This document shows positions 51,462 through 59,773 of a stretch of 64,000 nt of DNA, piece after piece. This DNA is from Lachnoanaerobaculum sp. OBRC5-5. Its GTDB lineage: Bacteria; Bacillota; Clostridia; Lachnospirales; Lachnospiraceae. The notes below the pieces were generated by a model, which saw only the letters and a program-made list of their open reading frames with translations, was not told the DNA's origin and did not search any database. Positions within the stretch are counted from its first letter, which is position 1, and every line of letters begins with the position of its first letter. A program made the translations under genes and the position numbers. The DNA lies in contig NZ_JH815185.1 of the NCBI RefSeq assembly GCF_000296385.1, positions 1 through 64,000 of the forward strand, written 5' to 3'.

Positions 51462-52774
51462 TAAAAAAGGGTTTTTTAATCGGGCTTTTGCTTTTCGGTA
51501 TATTTTTCGGAGCGGGAAATCTGATTTTTCCGGCAGAACTCGGATTTAGAGCAGGTGCGAATTTCTATCCGGCAATACTCGGTTTTGTATTATCAGGAGT
51601 AGGTATAGCAATAATTACTCTGGTACTTGGCACCATGGTAAAAGGCGGATATAAAAATGAAATCAGTATAAAGGTGGACCAGAAGTTTGCCACATCATAT
51701 CTGACAATATTATATCTTGCCATCGGACCTTTCTTTGCAATACCGAGAACTGCAGGAACATCATTTTCAATAGGAATAGCTCCTGTAACAGGTAACGGAA
51801 GATTGCCGCTTCTTATATTCAGTGCAATTTATTTTTTATTTGCATACCTTATAGCAATCAACCCGTCAAAGCTGATGGACAGAGTCGGTAAGATACTTAC
51901 ACCTATGTTTGCAATGCTTATAATTATTCTCATAGCTGTTGGTAATATGAATTTCCATGCATTAAATCAGGGTGAAATGAGTAATGCAATGTCTGCTCTT
52001 AAGACAGGTTTTTTGGAAGGCTACAATACTTTGGATGCGCTGGCTTCAGTGAGCTTTTGCCTGATTGCAACTTCAAGTATAAAGACTTTCGGATTTTCGT
52101 CAAAGAAGGAATATATAAAGATAATGGCGATAGTCGGTATAGTGACGGCCATATTCTTCAGCAGCCTGTATATAGGTCTTGGAGCATTGGGAAATAAATT
52201 CAGTGTACCGGCAGAGGTATTGGCAGATCCTAATACCAATATAGGAACCTATATCTTGTCAAAAAGCTCATATGAACTTTTTGGAAGTTTCGGACAGGTA
52301 TTTTTAGGTGCAATGACTATACTTACCTGCTTTACAACTACTGCAGGTCTTATTGTGGTGGTGTCGGAGTATTTTGTGGACACATTTCCAAGATTTAATT
52401 ATAAGACTTATGTGAATATATTTACTTTTATAGGATTTGCAATGTCAAACTTCGGACTGAATACTATAATTAAGATATCCGTGCCTGTACTTAGAATTTT
52501 ATATCCGATTACAATAGTTATAGTTGCAATAATTATATTAAATAAATTTGTAAGACTTTCAAAGTCCGGAATGGCTGTTACAGTGATTTTAACAACTGTT
52601 TTTTCCGGAATAGAAGTTATGGGCAGTGTTTTAAAAGTCAAGGCGATAAACACTGTTATGTCTTTCTTTATAGGAGGAGATTCGGGATTTTTCTGGATAA
52701 ATATTGCGGTTTTGGGAATAGTACTTTCACTTTTACTGAGAGATAAAATAAAGGGAGAGAACTTTGAAATATAA
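51458..52774 (+). CDS. brnQ: Branched-chain amino acid transport carrier (LIVCS family)
   Basis: A 438-residue symporter with about twelve helices that imports Leu, Ile and Val with a cation. The signature GLLLFGIFFGAGNLIFPAELGFRAG at the N-terminus is diagnostic, and IAIGPFFAIPRTAGTSFSIGI-like sequence follows. ATG 51458 overlaps the previous stop; the longer in-frame start at 51404 would lie inside the YhcH gene. Confidence 0.93.
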   Translation: MIKKGFLIGLLLFGIFFGAGNLIFPAELGFRAGANFYPAILGFVLSGVGIAIITLVLGTMVKGGYKNEISIKVDQKFATSYLTILYLAIGPFFAIPRTAGTSFSIGIAPVTGNGRLPLLIFSAIYFLFAYLIAINPSKLMDRVGKILTPMFAMLIIILIAVGNMNFHALNQGEMSNAMSALKTGFLEGYNTLDALASVSFCLIATSSIKTFGFSSKKEYIKIMAIVGIVTAIFFSSLYIGLGALGNKFSVPAEVLADPNTNIGTYILSKSSYELFGSFGQVFLGAMTILTCFTTTAGLIVVVSEYFVDTFPRFNYKTYVNIFTFIGFAMSNFGLNTIIKISVPVLRILYPITIVIVAIIILNKFVRLSKSGMAVTVILTTVFSGIEVMGSVLKVKAINTVMSFFIGGDSGFFWINIAVLGIVLSLLLRDKIKGENFEI

Positions 52775-52777
52775 AAT

Positions 52778-52817
52778 GAGCTGTTATAGGGGAGACCTTA
52801 TAACAGCTCGTTTTTTA
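52778..52817. terminator. Terminator between brnQ and the MBL-fold gene
   Basis: GAGCTGTTATA pairs with TTATAACAGCTC across a short GC-rich loop, followed by GTTTTTT. It lies between convergent genes. Confidence 0.85.
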
Positions 52818-53645
52818 GAATCTTAAAACTTTCATAGAGGTTGCTTCATGTGATGCAAGACTGTAAGCACAGTTCTTATCAAGGGATTCCATTCTTACCC
52901 ATTCAAGGGAACGCATGCTTGCCTCCTTGTCAACTGTGACAGCAGGAGGAGCAAGCTCTTTCCATGCAAGCTCTCCATATCCTGCGTCGGAGTACAATAA
53001 TGTAAATTTATTATTTTCAGATGTCACTTTTACTCCAAACATTCCGGCAGAATGCCCGTAGAGCTTCATAAGCATAATGGAGCCGTCACCTAAAAGATCC
53101 AAAGACTTTTCAAAAGGTCCTTCCTTACCGTTCCAGTCAAAGACAGAAATATTTGCATCCTTCCACCAGCTTCTTGAATATCTTAAAGGATTTTTCACGG
53201 CAGCCTTTGCTTCATCTCTTGAAACAAGAATTTTGGTTTCCGAAGAAATATCTGCAACACCGCTGACATTCTCAAAGTCTAAATGTGTAAGAAGCACATA
53301 GTCAATATCCTTTGGTGAAATATTGATCTCTTCAAGTCTTGACAAAAGGGATGAATCTTTTTTTAAGTGAAAATGTGTGGAAGCAAAGGTCAGAGGTGCC
53401 TTTATAGCTTTTAACTGCTTGTCAAGGCTGAGAGGCTCTTCAGATTCCAATTCCCTTTTTATACCTGTATCTACAAGAATATTTTTGTTACCTGTTTGTA
53501 TAAGGAATGAAAGTACCGGAATATTTACTCTGTCCTCACTTTTAAGTAATAAACCATGTGTCTGCGGATTGAAGCCGGTATTTCCATTATATGCGAGAGA
53601 AGGAGCAACCATCACTTCTCCGGTTTGTAATATATGTATCTTCAT
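52815..53645 (-). CDS. Metallo-beta-lactamase-fold hydrolase with altered metal ligands
   Basis: A 276-residue protein resembling N-acyl homoserine lactonase-type MBL hydrolases: MKIHILQTGEVMVAPSLAYN, NILVDTGIKRELESEE, VLLTHLDFENVSGV, KLYGHSAGMFGVKV, LLYSDAGYGE and SLASHE. The usual HxHxDH metal motif is HLDFEN here, so three of its four ligands are replaced, while the later His and Asp positions are kept. It may bind fewer metals or have lost hydrolase activity. ATG at 53645 is used; the longer frame to 53717 has an implausible hydrophobic start. The ribosome binding site is weak. Confidence 0.8.
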   Translation of the reverse strand: MKIHILQTGEVMVAPSLAYNGNTGFNPQTHGLLLKSEDRVNIPVLSFLIQTGNKNILVDTGIKRELESEEPLSLDKQLKAIKAPLTFASTHFHLKKDSSLLSRLEEINISPKDIDYVLLTHLDFENVSGVADISSETKILVSRDEAKAAVKNPLRYSRSWWKDANISVFDWNGKEGPFEKSLDLLGDGSIMLMKLYGHSAGMFGVKVTSENNKFTLLYSDAGYGELAWKELAPPAVTVDKEASMRSLEWVRMESLDKNCAYSLASHEATSMKVLRF

Positions 53646-53735
53646 AAATAACCATACCTTAAATTTATTTTTAGTTGTTTCAAATACTATTATACAAAAC
53701 ATAATACTTAAGGTCAAACTTAATATATTTTTTGG

Positions 53736-53764
53736 TTGCTAAGACCTATCTCATTACGTATAAT
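53736..53764 (+). promoter_or_regulatory. Promoter of the barnase-barstar pair
   Basis: TTGCTA (53736-53741) and TATAAT (53759-53764) are 17 bases apart, 26 bases before the start codon at 53790. Confidence 0.6.
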
Positions 53765-53789
53765 TATAGAAATGTGAGGTAAGAGAGAA

Positions 53790-54419
53790 ATGACAAAAAA
53801 GAAAAAAGACGGTGGAAATTTGCTGAAAAAACTGCTTTGGTGGCTTCCGATAATAATACTTGGCTTAATGTTTGCTCTTGGTGCATGCACAAGACAGGAA
53901 GCAAAGAAAGAGAGCGCGAAAACAGAAAGCTCTAAGATAGAAAGTTCCAAAACGGAAAGTGTCAAAGACGGAAAAAGTCAAAGTAAAGAGTCGACGAGCA
54001 AAGAAGAAGAAACTACCACGATTACCGAGTCTGAAGAAGAAACGCTTCAAGAAAGTGTAACGGAAAAAGAGGTACAGGTAGAAGAAAACGGAAACTATAC
54101 TTCCAAGGAAGAAGTTGCACTATACATTCATACTTATGGAAAACTTCCGGTAAACTATATTACAAAGAAAGAAGCACAGGATATGGGATGGGATCCTTCA
54201 AAGGGAAATCTCTCAGATATACTGCCGGGAATGAGTATAGGCGGAAGCGCTTTCGGAAATTATGAGGGTGCACTCCCAAGAGCAAACGGAAGAAGATATT
54301 TTGAATGTGATATTGATTATGACGGTGGATACAGAGGTGCCAAAAGGCTTGTTTATTCAAATGACGGTCTGGTATTCTACACAGAAGATCATTACAATAC
54401 TTTCGAACAAATATATTAG
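53790..54419 (+). CDS. Barnase-like ribonuclease, membrane-anchored
   Basis: A 209-residue protein. Residues 1-33 form a signal peptide with a lipobox (FALGAC, Cys at about 33), then comes a Ser/Glu/Lys-rich linker of about 70 residues. The last about 100 residues are a guanyl-specific ribonuclease of the barnase type: YITKKEAQDMGWDPSKGN, SIGGSAFGNYEGALP, GRRYFECDIDYDGGYRGAKRLVYS and YTEDHYNTFEQIY. The catalytic Glu, two Arg and the His match barnase Glu73, Arg83, Arg87 and His102. It appears to be a surface-tethered, active RNase. The following gene encodes the barstar-like inhibitor. Confidence 0.9.
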   Translation: MTKKKKDGGNLLKKLLWWLPIIILGLMFALGACTRQEAKKESAKTESSKIESSKTESVKDGKSQSKESTSKEEETTTITESEEETLQESVTEKEVQVEENGNYTSKEEVALYIHTYGKLPVNYITKKEAQDMGWDPSKGNLSDILPGMSIGGSAFGNYEGALPRANGRRYFECDIDYDGGYRGAKRLVYSNDGLVFYTEDHYNTFEQIY

Positions 54420-54429
54420 GGAAAATTAA

Positions 54430-54708
54430 ATGAATAATATAACTTTGAAATTAGATAAATTCAGCGAAAAAAATGAGATACATAATTATTTGAAAAAGAA
54501 AATGAAGTTTCCCGATTATTACGGGGGAAATCTTGATGCACTTTATGATTGTCTTACCGATATAAGCTCAGATACAGCTATAGATATAAGATATGATGCT
54601 GAAAGTGATTTGCAAAGAGCTGTGCTTGAAGTATTCAGTGATGCGGTAGCTGCAAATACACATTTGGCTATAATAAAGACAAAGGTAAATAAGAAAAAGC
54701 AATTATAA
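54430..54708 (+). CDS. Barstar-family RNase inhibitor
   Basis: A 92-residue cytosolic inhibitor starting eleven bases after the RNase stop. NEIHNYLKKKMKFPDYYGGNLDALYDCLTDIS is the barstar core; FPDYYGGNLDALYDCL is its most conserved segment and supplies the residues that plug the RNase active site. It should neutralise enzyme that misfolds or remains inside the producing cell. Confidence 0.92.
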   Translation: MNNITLKLDKFSEKNEIHNYLKKKMKFPDYYGGNLDALYDCLTDISSDTAIDIRYDAESDLQRAVLEVFSDAVAANTHLAIIKTKVNKKKQL

Positions 54709-54739
54709 GTTCGTTTTGAATTTTTAGATTGGAGAATAG

Positions 54740-56461
54740 ATGGAGTCAAAGTGGATGCTTTATACAAAGCGGGCTGAGTTTGAAAAAATATCAGCCCGTT
54801 TTAATATTTCACCGGTATTGGCAAGGATAATAATAAACAGGGATATAAAGGAAGAAGATTTCCCGATATTTCTTCAAAATGATATGAGTCTGATGCATGA
54901 TCCGAAAGATCTGGCAGGTATAAATGAGGCTTATGATATCATAACAGAGGAAATAAATACCGGAAAAAAGATAAGAGTAGTAGGAGACTATGATATAGAC
55001 GGAGTATGTTCGTCTTATATCCTGGTAAAAGCATTAAAATATTTCGGTGCAAATGTAGATGTGAGGATACCGGACCGTATAAAGGATGGGTACGGAATCA
55101 ATGATAATATCATAAACGAAGCCGCAAATGAGGATGTAGATATGATTATTACCTGTGATAACGGTATTGCGGCACATTCCCAGATGGAGCTTGCAAGGGA
55201 GCTTGGAATTAAAGTAATTATCACCGATCATCATGAGGTGTATCAGGAGAATGATAAGGACCTTTTACCTGTTGCAAATGTAGTAATAAATCCGAAAAGA
55301 AGTGACTGCAAATATCCTTTTAAGAGTATATGCGGAGGTCTGGTGGCATATAAGCTTATGGAATATATTTATGAGAAGCGAAACAACGGAAAAAAGATTT
55401 ATGATGATCACAAACTTAAAGATCTCTTGGAAGTAGCGGCTATAGCTACGGTCGGAGATGTAATGCCTTTAATTGATGAAAACAGGATATTGGTAAAAAA
55501 CGGGCTGAAAAGTCTGATGAATACAAATAATCTTGGACTTCAGGCTCTTATAAGGGCTACAGGAATGGAAGGCAAAAAACTAAGTGCGTACAGTATAGGA
55601 TTTGTACTTGGACCATGCCTAAATGCCGGCGGTAGACTTGAAAATGCTCTGATTGCACTGAATATGTTTATGGCTGAAAGTAAAGAAGAAGCGGATGAAT
55701 ATGCCGCCCATCTGAAGGAATTAAATGATGAACGAAAGGATTTGACATTAAAAAATGTAAAAAGAGCAATCGAGATTGCAGAAAAAGAATATACAAATGA
55801 CGATATTCTTGTAATACATTTGGATGATTGTCATGAATCAATCGCCGGAATAATAGCCGGTAGAGTAAGAGAAGCTCTCGGAAAACCGACCATCATACTT
55901 ACGGAAGCCTTCGGTGAGGAAGATATGATAAAGGGATCGGGCAGGTCTATAGAAAGCTACAACATGTTTGAAGCACTGTATGAAGTCAAAGATGTATTTG
56001 CAAAATTTGGCGGACATCATATGGCTGCCGGAATGAGCCTTGAAAAAAACAGACTTGATGAGTTCAGAAACAGGCTTAATATGAATTCAAAACTTTGCGA
56101 AGAGGATTTTGTGCAAAAGGTCTGGATAGATATTGCGCTTCCGTTTTCATATTTGAATCTCGATTTCGTGAAAGAACTTGAGAAACTGGAACCTTTCGGA
56201 AATAAGAATGAAAAACCCAAGTTTGCAAGAAAAGATATAAAAATACTTTCAAAAAAGGTGCTCGGAAAGAACAAAAATGTTGTAAAGATGCTCTTGGAAG
56301 ATACTGACGGAACTGTGGTTGAGGGAATCTATTTCGGTGACGGTGAAGAGTTCTTTGAAGATATAGGGGATAGAAAAGAGATAGATATTATATATTATCC
56401 TGATATCAACGAGTATAACGGAAGAGAGAGCCTGCAGATAGTTATAAGTAATTATAGGTAA
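54740..56461 (+). CDS. recJ: Single-stranded-DNA-specific exonuclease RecJ
   Basis: A 573-residue 5'-3' exonuclease of the DHH superfamily. DHH-domain motifs: VVGDYDIDGVCSSYIL, ITCDNGIAAHS and ITDHHEV. The C-terminal DHHA1-type part has KGSGRSIESYN and FGGHHMAAGMSLE, followed by the OB domain. It acts in recombination and mismatch repair. GGAG lies ahead of ATG 54740. At 573 residues it is close to the usual length. Confidence 0.93.
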   Translation: MESKWMLYTKRAEFEKISARFNISPVLARIIINRDIKEEDFPIFLQNDMSLMHDPKDLAGINEAYDIITEEINTGKKIRVVGDYDIDGVCSSYILVKALKYFGANVDVRIPDRIKDGYGINDNIINEAANEDVDMIITCDNGIAAHSQMELARELGIKVIITDHHEVYQENDKDLLPVANVVINPKRSDCKYPFKSICGGLVAYKLMEYIYEKRNNGKKIYDDHKLKDLLEVAAIATVGDVMPLIDENRILVKNGLKSLMNTNNLGLQALIRATGMEGKKLSAYSIGFVLGPCLNAGGRLENALIALNMFMAESKEEADEYAAHLKELNDERKDLTLKNVKRAIEIAEKEYTNDDILVIHLDDCHESIAGIIAGRVREALGKPTIILTEAFGEEDMIKGSGRSIESYNMFEALYEVKDVFAKFGGHHMAAGMSLEKNRLDEFRNRLNMNSKLCEEDFVQKVWIDIALPFSYLNLDFVKELEKLEPFGNKNEKPKFARKDIKILSKKVLGKNKNVVKMLLEDTDGTVVEGIYFGDGEEFFEDIGDRKEIDIIYYPDINEYNGRESLQIVISNYR

Positions 56462-56540
56462 AAACATATAGCAAAGAGATTTGATTTATTGTATACTTTC
56501 ATAGACAACAGCAATACGGTTGTAGTTAGGAGATAAAGAT

Positions 56541-57788
56541 ATGGTTAATGAAGTGATGAACTTTTTAAAGGAACTTGACCCTGAGGTTGGCATTGCAGTA
56601 GAAAAAGAGGCAAACAGACAGAGAAGAAATCTTGAGCTTATTGCATCAGAAAACATTGTATCTGAAGCTGTAATGATGGCAATGGGAACAGTACTTACAA
56701 ATAAATATGCCGAAGGATATCCGGGAAAGAGATACTACGGCGGATGTGAAGATGTAGATATAGTAGAAAGTATTGCAATTGAGAGAGCAAAGAAGCTTTT
56801 CGGCTGTGACTATGCAAATGTACAGCCTCACTCAGGAGCTCAGGCGAATATGGCTGTATTCTTAGCAATGCTTGAGGCGGGAGATACTGTACTTGGAATG
56901 AATTTGAATCATGGTGGACATTTGACACATGGTTCAGCTGTTAACTTTTCAGGAAAATATTTTAATATAGTACCTTACGGTGTAAATGATGAAGGCTTTA
57001 TAGACTATGATGAGCTTGAAAAGATTGCCATCGAGTGTAAACCTAAAATGATAATAGCAGGTGCAAGTGCATATGCAAGAACTATCGACTTTAAGAGATT
57101 CAGAGAAGTTGCAGATAAGGTGGGCGCATATTTGATGGTTGATATGGCTCATATTGCGGGACTTGTAGCTGCAGGACTTCATCCTTCACCTATCGGAATT
57201 GCCGATGTTGTAACTACAACAACACATAAGACACTCAGAGGACCGAGAGGCGGACTTATTTTGGCAAACAAGGAAGCCGCCGAGAAATTTAACTTTAATA
57301 AGGCTGTATTCCCGGGAATACAGGGCGGTCCGCTTGAGCACGTAATAGCATCAAAGGCTGTATGCTTCGGTGAGGCTCTAAAACCTGAATTTAAGACATA
57401 TCAGGAGCAGATAGTAAAGAATGCCAAGGCATTGGCAGATGCTTTGATAGCTGAGGGCTTCAATATACTTACAGGAGGTACAGACAACCATTTGATGTTG
57501 CTTGACCTTAGAGGTACAGGTGTTACAGGAAAGGAACTTCAAAATAAATGTGATGAAGTATATATCACTTTGAACAAGAACACCGTTCCAAACGATCCTG
57601 AGAGTCCTTTTACAACAAGTGGAGTAAGAATAGGTACTCCTGCTGTAACAAGCAGAGGACTTGTGGAAGAGGATATGAAGACTATAGCAAGACTTATCAG
57701 AATGGCTGCATTTGAGTTTGATGCAAAGGCAGATGAGATAAGAGCTGAAGTTACAAAACTTATGGATAAGTATCCTATCTATAAATAA
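56541..57788 (+). CDS. glyA: Serine hydroxymethyltransferase
   Basis: A 415-residue PLP enzyme interconverting serine and glycine with tetrahydrofolate. Visible are [35 protein letters not shown], the PLP-Lys in [16 protein letters not shown] and TPAVTSRGL at the C-terminus. AGGAGA precedes ATG 56541. Confidence 0.97.
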   Translation: MVNEVMNFLKELDPEVGIAVEKEANRQRRNLELIASENIVSEAVMMAMGTVLTNKYAEGYPGKRYYGGCEDVDIVESIAIERAKKLFGCDYANVQPHSGAQANMAVFLAMLEAGDTVLGMNLNHGGHLTHGSAVNFSGKYFNIVPYGVNDEGFIDYDELEKIAIECKPKMIIAGASAYARTIDFKRFREVADKVGAYLMVDMAHIAGLVAAGLHPSPIGIADVVTTTTHKTLRGPRGGLILANKEAAEKFNFNKAVFPGIQGGPLEHVIASKAVCFGEALKPEFKTYQEQIVKNAKALADALIAEGFNILTGGTDNHLMLLDLRGTGVTGKELQNKCDEVYITLNKNTVPNDPESPFTTSGVRIGTPAVTSRGLVEEDMKTIARLIRMAAFEFDAKADEIRAEVTKLMDKYPIYK

Positions 57789-57811
57789 TATTGTAAATAT
57801 TTCAGAAAGGC

Positions 57812-57835
57812 CGGCCCAATAAATATTTTGGGCCG
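57812..57835 (+). promoter_or_regulatory. GC-rich hairpin between glyA and apt
   Basis: CGGCCCAA (57812-57819) pairs with TTGGGCCG (57828-57835). There is only ATTTGG after it, so it is a weak terminator at best. It lies just before the apt start and may reduce its translation, as no clear ribosome binding site is seen. Confidence 0.45.
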
Positions 57836-57849
57836 ATTTGGTGTGTATT

Positions 57850-58374
57850 ATGAAAGAATTAAAGGACTATGTAAGAAGTATCCCCGATTTTCCGGAGCCC
57901 GGAATAATTTTTAGGGATGTGACTACTATATTACAGGACCCTGACGGACTTGTTATGAGTATAGACGGCTTAAGAGCTGAACTTAAAGGTCTTGATTATG
58001 ACCTTATCTTGGGACCTGAATCAAGAGGCTTCATCTTCGGTGTACCTGTGGCTTATGTAGAGCATAAAGCTTTTATCCCTGTAAGAAAAAAAGGTAAGCT
58101 TCCATGTGAGACCGTAAGTATGGATTACGATCTTGAATACGGCAAGGCTACAATTGAAATTCATAAGGATGCCATAAAGCCGGGCGACAAAGTTGTTATA
58201 ATAGACGATTTGATAGCTACGGGCGGTACAATTGAGGCGATCACAAAACTTGTTGAAAGCCTTGGCGGTGAGATTGTAAAGATTGTATTTGTAATGGAAC
58301 TTGAAGGTCTCAAGGGAAGAGAAAAGCTTTCAAAATACAATATTGCCAGCCTTATAAAATATGAGGGAAAATAA
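57850..58374 (+). CDS. apt: Adenine phosphoribosyltransferase
   Basis: A 174-residue purine-salvage enzyme making AMP from adenine and PRPP. LKDYVRSIPDFPEPGIIFRDVTTIL is typical of the N-terminus, ESRGFIFGVPVAY of the hood, and the PRPP loop is VVIIDDLIATGGT. ATG 57850 is chosen because the family starts close to KELKDYV; a TTG at 57838 is in frame upstream. Confidence 0.94.
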   Translation: MKELKDYVRSIPDFPEPGIIFRDVTTILQDPDGLVMSIDGLRAELKGLDYDLILGPESRGFIFGVPVAYVEHKAFIPVRKKGKLPCETVSMDYDLEYGKATIEIHKDAIKPGDKVVIIDDLIATGGTIEAITKLVESLGGEIVKIVFVMELEGLKGREKLSKYNIASLIKYEGK

Positions 58375-58422
58375 AAAGGTCAAATTAAAATAAAAAAATA
58401 AAAATAAATAGCTTAAAGGATA

Positions 58423-58451
58423 TTGACATTTAAGCTATGATTAAATATAAT
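58423..58451 (+). promoter_or_regulatory. Consensus promoter of rplM-rpsI
   Basis: TTGACA (58423-58428), a 17-base spacer and TATAAT (58446-58451): a perfect sigma-A promoter. The leader of about 90 bases before rplM may contain an RNA element for ribosomal-protein autoregulation, but I could not recognise a defined structure. Confidence 0.9.
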
Positions 58452-58547
58452 TATTAATTGTGACATTAGAGATTAATGCTTATTCCAATGCCCCGGAGAG
58501 CATTTATCCATATAAAGCGAAGTTAAAAGATTAATGGAGGTCAGTCA

Positions 58548-58982
58548 ATGAAAACTTTTATGGCTAATCCGGATAAGATCGACAGAAAATGGTATGTTGT
58601 CGATGCAAAGGGAGCTACATTGGGACGACTTGCTTCAGAAGTTGCAAGTGTATTAAGAGGAAAGAACAAACCGGAATTTACACCACATGTTGATTGTGGA
58701 GACTATGTTATCGTAATCAATGCCGCTGAGGTAAAGGTTACAGGTAAAAAGTTAGATCAGAAGATTTATTACAACCATTCAGAGTATGTTGGTGGTATGA
58801 GAGAGACAACTCTTCGTGAACTTCTTGCAAAGAAGCCTGAGAGAGTAGTAGAGCTTGCCATCAAGGGCATGCTTCCAAAGGGACCACTTGGTAGAGATAT
58901 GTACAGAAAGCTTCATGTTTATGCAGGCGAGACTCATGGACATCAGGCACAGAAGCCGGTAGTATTGGAAATTAAAGGCTAA
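58548..58982 (+). CDS. rplM: 50S ribosomal protein L13
   Basis: A 144-residue L13 with [37 protein letters not shown] and [19 protein letters not shown], the family's conserved segments. GGAGG precedes ATG 58548. rpsI follows 23 bases later, the standard rplM-rpsI pair. Confidence 0.97.
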   Translation: MKTFMANPDKIDRKWYVVDAKGATLGRLASEVASVLRGKNKPEFTPHVDCGDYVIVINAAEVKVTGKKLDQKIYYNHSEYVGGMRETTLRELLAKKPERVVELAIKGMLPKGPLGRDMYRKLHVYAGETHGHQAQKPVVLEIKG

Positions 58983-59005
58983 TAATCTTTAAGAAGGAGA
59001 ATGGT

Positions 59006-59398
59006 ATGACTAACGATAAGTTTTACGGAACAGGTAGAAGAAAAAGTTCTATCGCCAGAGTATATCTTGTACCTGGAACAGGTAAGATAACAATAAATAA
59101 AAGAGATATTGATGAGTATTTTGGTCTTGAGACATTGAAGGTTGTTGTTCGTCAGCCTTTAGTGGCTACAGACAATGTAAATAAGTTTGATGTACTTGTA
59201 AATGTTTGCGGTGGTGGTTTCACAGGCCAGGCCGGAGCTATCAGACATGGTATATCAAGAGCACTTCTTCACGCAGATGAGGAGTACAGACCGACTTTAA
59301 AGAAGGCAGGATTCCTTACAAGAGATCCAAGAATGAAAGAGCGTAAGAAATACGGTCTTAAGTCAGCAAGAAGAGCACCACAGTTCTCAAAGAGATAA
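59006..59398 (+). CDS. rpsI: 30S ribosomal protein S9
   Basis: A 130-residue S9: [40 protein letters not shown] and the basic C-terminal tail ending APQFSKR that reaches the P-site tRNA. AAGGAGA precedes ATG 59006. Confidence 0.97.
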   Translation: MTNDKFYGTGRRKSSIARVYLVPGTGKITINKRDIDEYFGLETLKVVVRQPLVATDNVNKFDVLVNVCGGGFTGQAGAIRHGISRALLHADEEYRPTLKKAGFLTRDPRMKERKKYGLKSARRAPQFSKR

Positions 59399-59417
59399 TC
59401 ATATATTGCAATATTAC

Positions 59418-59445
59418 ACTCCGGAACAATGTTCCGGAGTTTTTT
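59418..59445 (+). terminator. Terminator of rplM-rpsI
   Basis: ACTCCGGAAC (59418-59427) pairs with GTTCCGGAGT (59431-59440) across AAT, followed by TTTTTT. The rest of 59446-59773 is AT-rich and gene-free. Confidence 0.92.
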
Positions 59446-59773
59446 GCGTTTTAAAAAAGTATTAAGTAAAAAATAAAAACGTATAATCCGTTGATATTTT
59501 TCAATTTACAATATATATATAAGATTATATGAAAATAAAAACGAAAAATGCGTTTTTAGATGAAAATGGCAGATGAAGATACTTAGCAATACGGCTAATG
59601 GACTTCCATTATTTAAAAGAGGAATTGTATATATGTTTCTATACGCAGTAACGAGTTTGTAAAGATGATAAATATAGCCTTTTAAGTATGATAATCGATA
59701 AGAAGCGGTATCTATATTGAATGAAATATTAAATATAGATGCCACTTCAAATAAATAATAAATAAAAAAATAT

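Noticed and set aside
59506-59745. 79-codon minus-strand reading frame after rpsI
   Set aside because: AT-rich, no ribosome binding site, no recognisable segment; lies in the spacer between convergent rpsI and glmS.
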